Assembly: GCF_000003815.2 (NCBI RefSeq)
Contig: NC_049984.1
Location: forward strand, 14,651,314 to 14,715,313
Length of the DNA stretch: 64,000 nucleotides
From: Branchiostoma floridae
Taxonomy: Eukaryota; Chordata; Leptocardii; Amphioxiformes; Branchiostomatidae
Reading direction: 5' to 3'
A program made the translations under genes and the position numbers. The notes beneath the pieces were generated by a model. It did no database searches, was not told the origin of the DNA, and saw only the letters and a program-made list of their open reading frames with translations. This document shows, piece by piece, positions 33,401 through 54,039 of this stretch; position 1 is the first letter of the stretch; every line of letters begins with the position of its first letter.

Positions 33401-36105
33401 AATAAAATAATGGTATGTTTAATATGTACTTACTGCAACATGTAGTGCAAATGTTACCAGTAATTTTATCAACTTGCCACACCAAGAATATGCAATATTT
33501 TTTCCCGATGCATTACCGGTACTACTATAAGTACAACATTACTACATAATTGTTCCTACTGCAACTTCAATCCAGCATAAACATGGGCTTTCAAACATTG
33601 AGATTGTAGCCTAATAGGAAAGACATTTTACACTGGACTGTCTGGAGACAGCCCTGCATCGAACATACAAAAACTTGTATCATAATCCACAAATACAAAA
33701 ATTTCTTTAAAACATCCATCCATCATCATATTAAACTGTCAATTCCAACAGCACAACTGAGGACTTTTCTTGATTTCTAACACAGATAGCATGAAACACA
33801 TCACAGACATGACCGGACTACAATATCCAGAGCCCTTTCTGAAACATCAGTCAGTCCTCCTGTCAATCTGGCATTTGTCAGTTTCTAAAGACCTGTCCTG
33901 ATGGTAAATATGGTGAGAATTTTAAAGGGACAAGGCATTGCAGGCCTTTCGTTTGTTGCTTCTCCTCATTTCCAGCTAAGTGGCAAAAGTTCTTTGCACA
34001 AGTGGCCAGCCAAACTTTCATTTTGACATGGCTGAATGACTAGTAAAGCGGTGCTTCAAATCAACCGTGGAGAATTTAGTTTACTGTTTGAACAAGGTAC
34101 CACAAAGGTGTTACAAGCGAGACAACAAAACAAGTTTAGCCGGCCACAAAACAACTCCATAACGTTGTCTTTGCAGATAATGAAGCAAAGGAATTTAGGA
34201 CACACACTAATGATAATCTAATATTTGTTACATTCTTTGTACGATGAATACTAGTAGTGGTTCGCCCTGTACTTTGCCCAGGGAACTCCCAGATACCACA
34301 CCCATGGTCCAACAGTAGAAACAAAAAACAAACGGCACCGCAAACACTTTTTCCAGCCCTACTTCTCTCCACGCTTGGGAGAACACTTTTTTCACCATGG
34401 GAAAGCTTGTTTGACAGTCATGTTGGCACTGTGAATGCCATTGATCCCCCATTGAAAAGAAGAATGAGAACAACATTGCTGGGTAACAATGCCCACGTTT
34501 TTTCCCACACAAACCCAAGCAAAGACGGACATCGACCCCATACCAATCACACATCAACAACACAAGCCATGCACCTAATGTTGAACATCTAGTGTAAACT
34601 ACGACTCAATCTTGCAAGAAAACCTGCTAAGTTTGCTATTGGAGGATAAATTTTGCTGTCAGTCATGAGATGTAAACTGTAACTAGCCACACATGTAGCA
34701 GTTTATGTCAACAATGTGGACACACCCTCTTATAGTGATAAGGCTTCAAGACCTACAGGATTGGGAATCTCAAACATTTCTTATCCCCTGTAAATATACC
34801 CAAGCCATTTCTTTTGCTACCATTGTTGGATAAAGATACATGTTCATGTAGAAGTAAAATGTGAGCAGTTACTGTGGTAGACACGCCCTCTTGTCAAATG
34901 TGTGTTTGGGCCAACATTGCTGTCAGTATAAATTATATTGAAACAGCAGCAAACCAAATTCCGGCACACTGTTGGCAAATATATATGTCACTGGGTTAAT
35001 TTTTTTGCCATAAATTTTGTGAACTGGAGTGTTTTACACCATGTGGATGCGGTTGGACCCGCCCATCATGTGAGGTACAGCGGAAACCACAGGAATTTTC
35101 GAGTTAGGGTTTACGTTAGCGTTTACTCGCTCCAGTGGATGCGTCTCCTAGAAGAGGGGGATTTTCTGTCCCTGGACATATTGTTGTTGGTTTTTAAATC
35201 GATGGAACAGGGGCGCAGGGGGACGTTTTCCGCTCCAGATGTGAGACGAGGGCGGACGGCGTGTCTGTGAGGCGTGTGTGTGCCGCGGTGATGATGTCAT
35301 GTCACATCCACAGTCACGCTTACAAAATATCAACAACATCGGCCATCAACGCACCACAGCTGGGTTCTCTACGTTCGCTAGCAAAAACAATCACGTACAC
35401 AAACATAGAACTGATTAAGGTAGAGTGGTGAAGAATTAAGGAGGGTAGGGGAGATTATTTACCTGCGTAGAATCTGATGAGACTACCCAGGTCGTGCGCC
35501 CGACCCTCCTGTTGAAGGCGGCGCGGTTCCGTCAAGCCCAGGCGGCTGAGGTACTCCTGCTGGAGAACCAACGGAAGCTCCCCGGGACCCAATCTCCGCA
35601 CAGAACCCCCGTTGAATTGCACATGTAGAGAGCAGACCTTGTCTGTCCTGTAGTCGGTGGGACCGTTAGAATCCCCGTTACTAGTAGTAGTTTTGTCTCC
35701 GTTCAGTTCGGTGTCTGTAGGAAGGCGTGGGGGAGCATCAGTAGTCGGGAGATCATCGAGCGCTGGTAAAGGCACCTCGGCATCCAGGCCGAGTTTTTGG
35801 CAGATTTCGGCCGCGTTCGTCTGTAGAGTGCACCTAACGGCCACGGAGAGGTCCGAGTCTACCTCGTACACACGGACAATCCCTCTGTCGGGGCTCCCCT
35901 GCAGCCAGATCGGATCCTCGGCCTCGTTCCTTGGAGCTCCCAGGCGAACCTTCGCAGCATCTCGTACCGGGGAAAACTTACCGCCCTCCCCGAGGTTGTG
36001 CTCCTCGTGCTTGCCGCTGGATACCCCGTTCACCACCTCGGCACCCGCACTCTTCCGTCTTCGGTGGGGCTTGTACTTGCCCTGGGAATTAAAACCCAAG
36101 CTCAT
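208..36105 (-). CDS. PHLPP: PHLPP: PH domain and leucine-rich repeat protein phosphatase (5' part, 8 exons)
   Basis: Spliced minus-strand gene with coding exons 36105-35463, 9778-9588, 9109-8987, 6791-6616, 4959-4813, 4548-4412, 943-850 and 416-208. Every junction has GT/AG and compatible phase, giving 573 codons plus one base. In order: an RA-like domain (about residues 55-214, ending in the family signature LIRFYAG), a PH domain (about 225-319, with LSGVYNV and ending WLRLASK), then LRRs beginning MDLSSCSLERVPDCLF. Vertebrate PHLPP1 and PHLPP2 have this order, followed by more LRRs, a PP2C-type phosphatase and a PDZ-binding tail; those parts lie off the left edge. Family role: dephosphorylation of the AKT/PKC hydrophobic motif at membranes. 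Intron 1 appears to be 25.7 kb but is inflated by a probable assembly error. The copine gene lies upstream on the same strand. I could not assign it to PHLPP1 or PHLPP2; in an invertebrate a single pro-orthologue is expected. Confidence 0.95.
850..943 (-). CDS. PHLPP: PHLPP exon 7 (LRR)
   Basis: 94 nt coding IENVVLTGNRLQKLPVEL and HIRRLDLR. It matches the family segment that continues from the repeat in exon 6. Acceptor cttgcag, donor gtgggc. Confidence 0.94.
944..1809. other. PHLPP intron 6, unique part
   Basis: Apart from the acceptor next to exon 7 I see no exon, RNA gene or recognisable element. The short ORFs here lack family signatures. Confidence 0.6.
1810..2092 (-). repeat. tRNA-derived SINE
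   Basis: On the minus strand a tRNA-like head carries a box A-like stretch (gtggtgtaacagcagagtg) and a box B (GGTTCAAATCC, complement at about 2005-2017). A body follows with TGTTGTGCCC and ACTTTCCTCACTCCACCCAG, the layout of deuterostome tRNA SINEs. A second copy lies at 48.36-48.49 kb. ORFs crossing it are not genes. Confidence 0.75.
2093..3340. other. PHLPP intron 6, no gene seen
   Basis: AT-rich intronic DNA. Overlapping 70-76 aa frames at 2.3-2.5 kb and 2.87-3.08 kb show no domain or splice context and read as noise. Confidence 0.5.
3341..4240. repeat. Foldback element with inverted 16-bp tandem repeats
   Basis: Five 16-bp units (TTCCGAAATCCCTATG and variants) occupy 3341-3419. About eight units of the reverse complement (CATAGGGATTTCGGAA) occupy 4111-4240. 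The arms enclose about 690 bp without a coding frame. Inverted terminal minisatellites of this kind are typical of foldback transposons. Confidence 0.75.
4412..4548 (-). CDS. PHLPP: PHLPP exon 6 (LRRs)
   Basis: 137 nt with LQVLHAECNHLTSLPNEL and LTLLGIAFNRFTEVPEVL. The 3' splice site and the start of the exon are tandemly duplicated just upstream, giving a decoy acceptor at 4598. The annotated acceptor is the one that keeps frame. Confidence 0.94.
4511..4610. repeat. 50-bp tandem duplication across PHLPP exon 6 acceptor
   Basis: Two adjacent 50-bp units share GGTGGTTACACT, GCATGCAG, ACCTGGA and GGAACAAATG or close variants. The unit includes the first bases of exon 6, its AG and its pyrimidine tract, so a second acceptor exists at 4598/4599. 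Confidence 0.85.
4813..4959 (-). CDS. PHLPP: PHLPP exon 5 (LRRs)
   Basis: 147 nt with two LRR units: FQQLRSLNVAYNSLGQFP and LTELNVASNRIEELPPCI. Acceptor acgcag, donor gtaggt; phases fit both neighbours. Confidence 0.95.
4960..5631. other. PHLPP intron 4, no gene seen
   Basis: AT-rich intronic sequence between exon 5 and the foldback element. I see no exon, RNA or repeat that I can name. Confidence 0.5.
5632..6236. repeat. Foldback element: inverted arms of about 155 bp around an EcoRI/PstI-like minisatellite
   Basis: The left arm (5632-5790, from AACATCGAGCAGATTAAAAT to TCTCCAGGAACAAAG) reappears almost perfectly as reverse complement at 6081-6236. Between them is an array of about 31-bp units, each holding AGAATTCTGCAGAATTCT, itself a palindrome. 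A 100-N gap breaks the array, as expected where short reads collapse on a palindromic repeat. Confidence 0.88.
5811..5910. other. Assembly gap, 100 N
   Basis: Exactly 100 N inside the palindromic minisatellite, so probably a placeholder of unknown true size. Confidence 0.95.
6616..6791 (-). CDS. PHLPP: PHLPP exon 4 (first LRR)
   Basis: 176 nt starting VASQQPCTMDLSSCSLERVP and including LTCLNLRHNYL, the first leucine-rich repeat. It leaves AG of a split arginine codon. Acceptor gttacag, donor gtcagg. Confidence 0.94.
6792..8986. other. PHLPP intron 3, no gene seen
   Basis: Long AT-rich intron. A 145-aa plus-strand frame at 8142-8579 and a 95-aa minus frame at 7877-8164 have no recognisable domain or splice context. 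I treat both as chance ORFs. Confidence 0.5.
8987..9109 (-). CDS. PHLPP: PHLPP exon 3 (PH domain, second half)
   Basis: 123 nt, 41 codons, phase 0 at both ends. It begins VEEHKSKKHDHSLAFSC and ends WLESMKWLRLASK, the C-terminal helix of the PH domain. Acceptor ctccag, donor gtaagg. Confidence 0.95.
9120..9250. repeat. Short direct repeats in PHLPP intron 2
   Basis: ACAGTAGATATCC and close variants occur three times (about 9130, 9160 and 9220), with ATGA-GCATGATGCTGTTT-like spacers repeated. No coding content. Confidence 0.55.
9441..9510. repeat. Tandem duplication of about 32 bp
   Basis: CTGTGTTAGGCTATGAAGTG followed by ATTTA occurs twice in direct succession. Confidence 0.8.
9588..9778 (-). 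CDS. PHLPP: PHLPP exon 2 (PH domain, first half)
   Basis: 191 nt in phase 2 (GG AGA CCA ...), coding RPRVEDGLERVVLSGVYNVK and onward through HKWSPRLVVLCGTRLLVY to QLTNGK. The acceptor is aacag, the donor gtcagt. It matches the vertebrate PHLPP PH region around LSGxYNVxKG and VILCGT. Its 5' end is copied three more times upstream (see the 150-bp array). Confidence 0.95.
9630..10231. repeat. 150-bp tandem array, four copies, containing a PHLPP exon 2 splice acceptor
   Basis: The string ending TTGGTCTCCCT (complement of the acceptor and exon start) recurs with its end at 9780, 9930 and 10080. A degraded copy ends at 10230, so the period is exactly 150 bp. The first copy is the real exon 2 boundary. 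Copies 2 and 3 keep CAG followed by GGAGACCAA and open frame for RPKVEDGLERAVLS, then run into stops with no donor seen. Confidence 0.88.
10302..10500. repeat. Interspersed repeat, copy 1
   Basis: TTTAGCTAAGCATACTGGGT, TCTTCTTAATAA, GTGTTGG and AGGTTTGA motifs recur in the same order at 13.77-13.85 kb. I cannot assign a family; a SINE or LINE tail fragment is possible. Confidence 0.5.
10501..13760. other. PHLPP intron 1, no gene seen
   Basis: Intronic AT-rich DNA. At 11,810-11,900 a piece beginning CTCACCTCACCTAGTCCC looks like dispersed repeat. The antisense ORFs at 12.1-12.9 kb lack domain signatures. Confidence 0.5.
13765..13850. repeat. Interspersed repeat, copy 2
   Basis: Shares AGCCAAGCACACCGGG, CTTCTTAATAACTGTGTTGG and GTGCAGAGGTTTGATGCTTA with the element at 10.3 kb. 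Confidence 0.5.
14445..14598. repeat. Hairpin (foldback) element
   Basis: CCAAGCAGATCTATCGATGG and AAAGCAGTATCC at 14455-14487 return as the reverse complement at 14552-14590 (CAGTGGCAAGGCAGTATTC read on the minus strand). Arms are about 45 bp and imperfect, loop about 60 bp. Confidence 0.65.
15820..15919. other. Assembly gap, 100 N
   Basis: Exactly 100 N. Alignment with copy 2 (23,315 to about 24,050) suggests the missing sequence is about 735 bp, so the gap size is a placeholder. Confidence 0.9.
16885..17078. mobile_element. 194-bp MITE with TA target duplication, absent from the second copy
   Basis: Copy 2 reads GGCAATAACAGC at the matching site. Here the TA is doubled (16883-16884 and 17079-17080) around a 194-bp element starting CTGTTCGCGG and ending CATTTACAG. 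It is rich in CGCG motifs (TTCGCGGTGG and inverted forms) and has imperfect inverted ends. The TA target suggests a Tc1/mariner-type non-autonomous element. Confidence 0.85.
17925..18024. other. Assembly gap, 100 N
   Basis: Exactly 100 N at the left end of a contig whose placement here is doubtful. Confidence 0.95.
18291..18420 (+). CDS. Penultimate exon of an unidentified gene
   Basis: Between acceptor ctccag and donor gtaaga, one open frame reads AYENEVRARYNAAGGPAMNR and ends EEAETDSPP plus AG of a split codon; the other two frames have stops. GC at third positions is high, unlike the flanking introns. I do not recognise the family. The earlier exons are missing: only 266 bp of contig precede it. 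It could be the tail of a paralogue of the vWA gene that follows, but nothing seen shows this. Confidence 0.65.
18592..18822 (+). CDS. Terminal exon of the same unidentified gene
   Basis: After acceptor cctcacag, the phase set by the previous exon gives RLVRALTPLLTPPTTPP and a very arginine-rich tail (RRGLYSRTRLGV, RLLRRSRRIVARQ) ending LVFTL and TAA. A second frame, not matching the upstream phase, is also open to a TAA at 18877 and reads glutamine/proline-rich, so the C-terminus is uncertain. Poly(A) signal downstream at 19182. Confidence 0.5.
19182..19187 (+). promoter_or_regulatory. Polyadenylation signal AATAAA
   Basis: AATAAA about 360 bp after the TAA at 18820-18822, followed by TG/T-rich sequence near 19,210-19,225. 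It is the best candidate 3' end for the unidentified plus-strand gene. Confidence 0.5.
19230..20650. other. Intergenic stretch between the two plus-strand genes
   Basis: No exon or repeat recognised. Short frames at 20.15-20.54 kb lie just upstream of the vWA promoter and have no support. Confidence 0.5.
20657..20713 (+). promoter_or_regulatory. Compact promoter of the vWA gene: CRE, CCAAT box, TATA box
   Basis: A full CRE palindrome TGACGTCA (20657-20664), CCAAT (20674-20678, in CAGCCAATCAGAG) and TATATA (20708-20713) are ordered as in a focused core promoter. A GC-rich stretch (GTTCGCGGGCGCGGGAACC) lies between CCAAT and TATA. The expected transcription start is about 20,738. The CRE suggests CREB/ATF control; this is inferred from the motif alone. 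Confidence 0.75.
20738..20848 (+). other. Non-coding first exon of the vWA gene (predicted)
   Basis: About 30 bp after the TATA box, running to a strong donor (ACAGAG then gtaagc at 20849). It holds no ATG in frame with the coding exon. It would splice to the acceptor at 21211-21214, just ahead of the start codon. The 5' end is estimated. Confidence 0.65.
21220..21792 (+). CDS. vWA gene exon A (N-terminal region and MIDAS)
   Basis: 191 codons from MSAIVLSAFRFETLKVPNK to IAEVRRE, donor gtacgt. High third-position GC distinguishes it from the introns. The 224-aa antisense frame over it is a shadow. Confidence 0.85.
21220..22512 (+). CDS. von Willebrand factor A-domain protein (5' part, three exons)
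   Basis: Exons 21220-21792, 21939-22151 and 22337-22512 join in frame (320 codons plus two bases). The start ATG follows acceptor tttacag and has good context (ACACCATGTC). Residues 1 to about 165 are lysine-rich and carry no domain I can name (includes KRKAEAADVMITCKK). From about 168 a vWA domain begins, with MIDAS-like FDTTGSMG (Asp176, Ser180) and a later metal-site-like LIGDADPHE; the domain ends near HIYAVQAGG. No signal peptide is seen, so it looks cytosolic or nuclear. The gene runs into the gap at 22592. It lies antisense within PHLPP intron 1 only if the contig is placed correctly. Role unknown; the fold suggests ligand or protein binding. Confidence 0.85.
21939..22151 (+). CDS. vWA gene exon B
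   Basis: 71 codons, phase 0 at both ends: VQDIIRRLHADIPGIRIA, then FAHGDYQD and ELVLRQ. Acceptor ccacgcag, donor gtaaga. The core strand and helix of the vWA fold. Confidence 0.88.
22337..22512 (+). CDS. vWA gene exon C (last visible)
   Basis: 58 codons plus two bases: VRTELSWTPGTQRSLVLIGD through HIYAVQAG. Acceptor ctccag, donor gtgagt at 22513. The following exon is beyond the gap. Confidence 0.88.
22592..22691. other. Assembly gap, 100 N
   Basis: Exactly 100 N. Left of it is the vWA gene, right of it the second copy of the duplicated intron segment. Confidence 0.95.
22692..25905. repeat. Duplicated segment, copy 2 (probable haplotype overlap)
   Basis: Counterpart of 15,174-17,924 in the same orientation, beginning exactly at the gap edge. 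It contains sequence missing in the copy 1 gap and lacks the copy 1 MITE. It continues without a break into unique intron DNA to the right. Confidence 0.92.
26153..26280. mobile_element. Hairpin MITE with 7-bp target duplication
   Basis: TTACTGT flanks both sides (26153-26159 and 26274-26280). The element is almost entirely an inverted repeat: TAGCCTGAGTACCATCCTC at the left returns as GAGGATGGTACTCAGGCTA at the right, arms about 50 bp, loop about 10 bp. A diverged relative seems to lie at 42.78-42.88 kb. Confidence 0.8.
26281..29117. other. PHLPP intron 1, no gene seen
   Basis: Unique AT-rich intron sequence. GTTCAACCAATGATAG is repeated twice at about 26,742-26,780, with related ATTGGTTGAA motifs at 4.7 and 50.25 kb. 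No exon found. Confidence 0.5.
29118..29270. repeat. Short tandem array (about 45-bp unit, four copies)
   Basis: GTATCTACAATAGTACTA recurs four times with CATCTGCAC-A-ATG spacers. Confidence 0.8.
29271..32382. other. PHLPP intron 1 with low-complexity AT tracts
   Basis: 29,640-29,720 is nearly pure A/T. 30,330-30,850 is T-rich with degenerate repeats of TTTTTGCA and ATATTTCCAGCAT. No supported gene; the 109-aa frame at 30,404-30,733 follows this composition and is rejected. Confidence 0.5.
32383..32562 (-). CDS. Orphan 59-codon ORF with protein-like composition
   Basis: A minus-strand frame from ATG at 32562 to TAG contains RLWEEFVFHKTFSLVKELLD and GMELPKPLNYRGDRKAWQ, followed by gtaata, a plausible donor. 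The composition is protein-like within AT-rich intron, but I do not recognise the family. An acceptor-like TTTCAG lies inside, so a spliced exon of about 85 nt is also possible. It could be a fragment of a transposon or a nested gene. It is not needed for PHLPP, whose frame joins exon 1 directly to exon 2. Confidence 0.35.
   Translation of the reverse strand: MFPLFPRLWEEFVFHKTFSLVKELLDLVGMELPKPLNYRGDRKAWQVIRNTWLPTCNDE
32600..35462. other. PHLPP intron 1, 5' part, no gene seen
   Basis: AT-rich intron. Overlapping frames of 110-120 codons at 32.72-33.08 and 34.2-34.6 kb have no domain signature or splice partners. Confidence 0.5.
35463..36105 (-). CDS. PHLPP: PHLPP exon 1 (start codon, RA-like domain)
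   Basis: 643 nt, 214 codons plus one base. I chose the ATG at 36105 (MSLGFNSQGKYK) because a basic linker and then the RA-like domain follow. An in-frame ATG at 36201 would add 32 residues and cannot be excluded. An acidic, threonine-rich insert (about residues 130-155) sits inside the RA-like region. The exon ends TTC TAC GCA G before gtaaat; its last G joins GG of the PH exon to make glycine. Confidence 0.93.
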
Positions 36106-36500
36106 CGTGGGCGCGAGAATAACAAATCCTTCAAGAATCACCAACACACGACCATCGGCGTGATTTCCTCTGACAACTCCGTGTCGCCATATTTGTTGCA
36201 AAATGAATTACTCAGCACAGAAGTTAGCCTCTTATTCGGACAACCAATCAAACTGTGGGGGAACTTCTCTCATGAATAATTTATCCCATACGAAATGAGC
36301 GCTCGACCCTGAAATCGCTTCTGTAAAACACTGGCTTTCAAGAAATTGTATTGGGATTACCAGTCATGTTAGCTACATAAGCTGAATATGAATTTGGATA
36401 TTCCCTCACTTTGTTTACAACTAAAGACAGAACATGACGCCTCATTACGGCACAGCACATTCGATTGGGCGTGGCACGCGGGCCCGCGAAAAATGACGTT
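36106..36500 (-). promoter_or_regulatory. PHLPP: PHLPP 5' leader and probable promoter region
   Basis: Upstream of the start codon the base composition changes to GC- and CpG-richer sequence. CCAAT occurs at about 36,243-36,247 on the plus strand and a GC-rich patch (CGCGGGCCCGCG) lies near 36,478-36,490. No TATA box is obvious, which suits a broad CpG-type promoter. The exact start is unknown. Confidence 0.4.
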
Positions 36501-39500
36501 GAAGCAAAGACCTGTCAGTGGTGTGTATGATAAATGACCCTGGATTTACGAAGGGTGGCTGGCTTTATTCATTAATAGCGTGATTTTGGCGCTTTTCATC
36601 ATCATCTGTCGTCTGATTTTTGTCACGGCGGCTTGAGCCAGCATTAGCTTCGCTTTCGACCGTCCAACATTTCCAAGGCACTACTTCAAGTACTTGATCA
36701 TGAACCCCATGAGGACAACACGAATCTCTTCTAAAGTAATAAGGTTTCGGTAACCAGACCATCAGTCATTATATACCTGTCAGACACCCGCTGCGCGTGA
36801 AACGACTGGAAGTGTATCGCGCGCGCAACCTGTTCCTTTATGCCAATGGAAAGTGAATGGAAATTGGCAGGGGAATTATTTACGACGATTGGGTAACGTC
36901 ATGGTGAATATGTACGTATTTGCATGGATTTTGTCTCAAAATGTTTGTTACTTTTGACATGAAGAAGCCAGATATTTGTCCCCAATTTTTACTACATTTT
37001 GTACTTCCTTACAGTGGGGCTAACGTTGAACGGTTCGACACAACACCCACTTTGTTTCAGATGGACAGTTATTTTTAGTAATTGTAACGTTATAAATCGA
37101 AGTGCATGAGAAATACAATCATTGTAAACCGTGACATCAGCTGACATTCATGGTATTAAACTTATTTCTCTCTGAGAAGTTTTTTTTTGGGAGTAAGCTA
37201 ATAGCAACCTTAACTTCTGTTTGCCCAAAGCGAACAGGGTTCAAGTACGTAGAGCTTTCAAGGGTCTACTTTGAAGTCACATATCAAACCAAGTTACAAG
37301 AGCCCACAAACAAAAAAAGCATGGTTTTATTTCATGCCACAATAGAAGACAATGGAAGTTATCTGAATAAACACATCTTACAATGGAAATGACACCTTTT
37401 TCATGGCATTTTGTTGAAACTACAGATTCCCAGTCTATCCAACCACAGCATTATTATCCGATCATTTTGGCAAACCTCAATTGTTGTTGTAGTTCCCATT
37501 GGGAATGGGAAGTATAAAATCTCTCCATATACGAGGGAAAATATTTGGCAAAATGTACATTTGTATTGCAAATTATCTTTGCTGCTGTGCCATTTTGCTT
37601 AAAACTTGAAGCGGTAGTAAGGAGTATCTTGTCCTCTACCATCAGTGCTGCAGCCCTTTTTACCACAATGTCTGTAGCAAGGGCTAAACAACACTGGTAA
37701 GGCCATGCTGATTTCATTATATGGATGACATACGTGCAAGCATCAATTTTTGGAAAAAAAAAGTTTTCAACCATGCTTTGAATTGTAGAAGGCAGTTGCA
37801 AATGAACCAACTATATGCCGTAGACAAAAATATACATCAGAAAACACATATCAAATTAATTATGTCGATGTGAATTGCAAGGTCAAAGAAGAAAAGTGTA
37901 AAAACAAAAATGAAAAGAATCTATTGTTCAATATTCAAGGTTTGTCATTTGTTTGACCTTCCAGACCACGTAGATTTCATAATGAAGGCAAATTTTTATT
38001 GCCAATCTTTTTTTTATTGGCATGCTCACATCAGTTGTGGGATTTTCAAAGTCATATGTCATCCATATAATCAAATCAACATGGCCTAACAGTGACATTC
38101 CAAAATATACTTCTGCTTGGAGACAACACTATCCAATGTGAAGTAGCTACAGCAATATACATGCTCATTACTCTACCTGAAATCTAATGTTAAGTTAGCA
38201 TTATCTGACTTAATTTATAAAGATGTAAATCGTACTTGAATCCACCATACTTGAATCTCCAATATGCATTAGCCCCAAGCACAATGCAATGCTACAATTT
38301 ACTTTACTTTAACTTGAAATCAGCACATAGTATTTCAGACCGTAGTCAAATCTATGTGTACTTGTGCTTTATAAATCTTCTAACTGTTAGCTAAATAACT
38401 GCATGTAGGATTCACATATGAAATGGTCTTTTATCACCTGTATGATACATGTACATGTACGTAAATATCATCTACTACATTTTTCAGTGACAAAACTATT
38501 ATTTTACTAGGTATTGTCATATCTTGTCGTACTGTTACCAAGATTGTAAAGAAAAGGTCTTGAATGATTGATCTCAAAATCTTCAAATACAAACTTGTAG
38601 AAATGTATCACAAGGATAAGAAAGTTCAATACAAATTTTGGAGTTGAAATATTGTTAAACTATCAACATTAAATCTATCTTAAATATATTATAATATCAA
38701 ACTTCATGACTAACAAACACTCTCAAAAATATCGAATTTTTGGAAAGACATTCAATAGATATAGCCAGACAAGTCTTCACAATATGAATGATTGCTGTTG
38801 TTGTTTATATCCAGAGTATTCGATGGTTGGTGCCTACCAGGACGTCAGTGGATTGGATTAAAAATTGATACTTAAACTAGATCAGATGAAATTATTGGTT
38901 AATATGTAAATCAATGTTTTGCTAAACACCTGCTTTTTGCATAACACTGCATCACTATGACATCATCACGATCCCTTGATATTCTAGACTACACAAGGTG
39001 GCTGAGGAAAAAGCACCCAGTTTAAAACCTGTAATATTTTCAGTTACCTGATAGTATTTATAGTCATCATTAGTATTATCTGATAAAAGAAGCCAATCAT
39101 TACATATCATTTACAATTGAAATAATTATGTTCCTTCTGGAAAAGATTTTTATTTAAACTGTACAATTTGCATTTTAGCATGAAAGTTAATCTGTGTTGG
39201 TAGATCCAAATGACATTACAGAAAACTTTGGAAAAGTCACAATTTCTTAACATTGTTGGCTGTTTTAAGTGATTAAATATCCTGTTTTTAAGCCTTTTGA
39301 TTTGCATAATAAACAAAGAATAATCACAGCTGATAAAGAATAAAATATTCAAGACAAGACATACCTTTTGAGTATGATTATACATGTACATGCATTTAGG
39401 TTAGTATAAGTCTAAGCAAGTAACACCACCACAATCTACTATTCATATTTTTCATAGACTGTGAAAAAATACTTTGGACTTAAGGAAAGTTTAAGATTTT

Positions 39501-39650
39501 ACTAACACTGTCTCATAAGCAAGTGTTGCAACATTAACCTTCTTCCACATCGATGTCAATCTGTATACTGTACATACAATAAGGATACCTATCTCATAAT
39601 TTCGTATTTAGCATGTTGCATCTTCGTGAATGAGACTCCTTTCAACTGCT
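36501..39650. other. Intergenic region between PHLPP and copine
   Basis: AT-rich, without a supported exon, RNA or named repeat. Frames up to 118 codons (37,454-37,810) are unsupported. Confidence 0.5.
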
Positions 39651-40246
39651 NNNNNNNNNNNNNNNNNNNNNNNNNNNNNNNNNNNNNNNNNNNNNNNNNN
39701 NNNNNNNNNNNNNNNNNNNNNNNNNNNNNNNNNNNNNNNNNNNNNNNNNNNNNNNNNNNNNNNNNNNNNNNNNNNNNNNNNNNNNNNNNNNNNNNNNNNN
39801 NNNNNNNNNNNNNNNNNNNNNNNNNNNNNNNNNNNNNNNNNNNNNNNNNNNNNNNNNNNNNNNNNNNNNNNNNNNNNNNNNNNNNNNNNNNNNNNNNNNN
39901 NNNNNNNNNNNNNNNNNNNNNNNNNNNNNNNNNNNNNNNNNNNNNNNNNNNNNNNNNNNNNNNNNNNNNNNNNNNNNNNNNNNNNNNNNNNNNNNNNNNN
40001 NNNNNNNNNNNNNNNNNNNNNNNNNNNNNNNNNNNNNNNNNNNNNNNNNNNNNNNNNNNNNNNNNNNNNNNNNNNNNNNNNNNNNNNNNNNNNNNNNNNN
40101 NNNNNNNNNNNNNNNNNNNNNNNNNNNNNNNNNNNNNNNNNNNNNNNNNNNNNNNNNNNNNNNNNNNNNNNNNNNNNNNNNNNNNNNNNNNNNNNNNNNN
40201 NNNNNNNNNNNNNNNNNNNNNNNNNNNNNNNNNNNNNNNNNNNNNN
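39651..40246. other. Assembly gap, 596 N
   Basis: A gap of non-round length, probably sized from paired reads. It hides the 3' end of the copine transcript that uses the distal terminal exon. ORFs of more than 200 codons through it are artefacts of N. Confidence 0.97.
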
Positions 40247-40276
40247 GAGAAACTTTGCATGACAGCATGGCTGATG

Positions 40277-53337
<13,061 letters not shown>

Positions 53338-53338
<1 letters not shown>

Positions 53339-53450
53339 TTCCTAGTCGTATATGGAACTTCAGGAGATCCTCTGTACGCTCGGTTTGACAAAGACTATAG
53401 TCGACCTCCCCTAAACGCGTCACGACGCCCAATAGGTCACCTGAATATGA
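53338..53450 (-). other. CPNE: Possible non-coding first exon of copine
   Basis: On the minus strand TACGACTAGGAAG is followed by the donor gtgaga at 53337. CpG motifs (GACGCGT, GGGCGTCGTG) and an inverted CCAAT lie just upstream near 53,410-53,435. The leader would splice to the acceptor at 52,306. The start position is a guess. Confidence 0.4.
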
Positions 53451-53834
53451 GAAAACGTAACGCCTACTTTTAGCTTTGAATCAAAATGATGATTTCACTT
53501 CCGGATGATTAGTGCCGCAAAACGACTGCTGTCGTAAAATAGAGGTAGTTGGCAGTCCGGTTACACTAGAAGCGCCCTCTATTGAAGAATACTGGTAACG
53601 TTACCGACTAAAATATGCAATGTCATGTAACGTCAAAATTGACACATTTCATCCGATTCTGTGACCTTAAACATTGTTAACTTTATGAAATGACATCCTA
53701 GGAAGATACTAGGACTGTTAAGGATAACTCGCCTAGCTCTGTAAGTCTTGAAGGAGTTTTAATACTGTGAAACAGGTGTATAATAATTACAGGTTTGCGA
53801 TAGCATAACCTTTTTTGTTTTCGTTAGCGGAGTA

Positions 53835-54020
53835 GGGCGCCGCCATGTTGTATTATAGGGCGCCGCCATGTTGGATGATGTCAAGGGAGTGAGGCATGCT
53901 GGGAGTGAGGCATGCTGGGAGTGAGGTATGCCGGGAAAGTTGGTGCCATGTTGTGTGAGGCATGTTGGGAAATGTGTCGTCATGTTTGGTGTGGGGCATG
54001 CTGGGATTGAGGCATCTTGG
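53835..54020. promoter_or_regulatory. Cluster of YY1-like and THAP11/ZNF143-like motifs in short tandem repeats
   Basis: GGGCGCCGCCATGTTG occurs at 53835-53850 and 53858-53873, each containing the YY1 consensus GCCGCCATNTTG. Three direct 16-bp units GGGAGTGAGGCATGCT follow (53885-53932). GGCATGCTGGGA resembles half of the ZNF143/THAP11 site. It lies 400-550 bp upstream of the inferred copine start. Confidence 0.5.
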
Positions 54021-54039
54021 GGAAGCTGTGGTTATGTTT

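Noticed and set aside
35657-36163. 168-codon plus-strand ORF
   Set aside because: It is antisense to PHLPP exon 1, whose minus-strand frame has clear family signatures; the plus frame is a shadow of GC-rich coding sequence.
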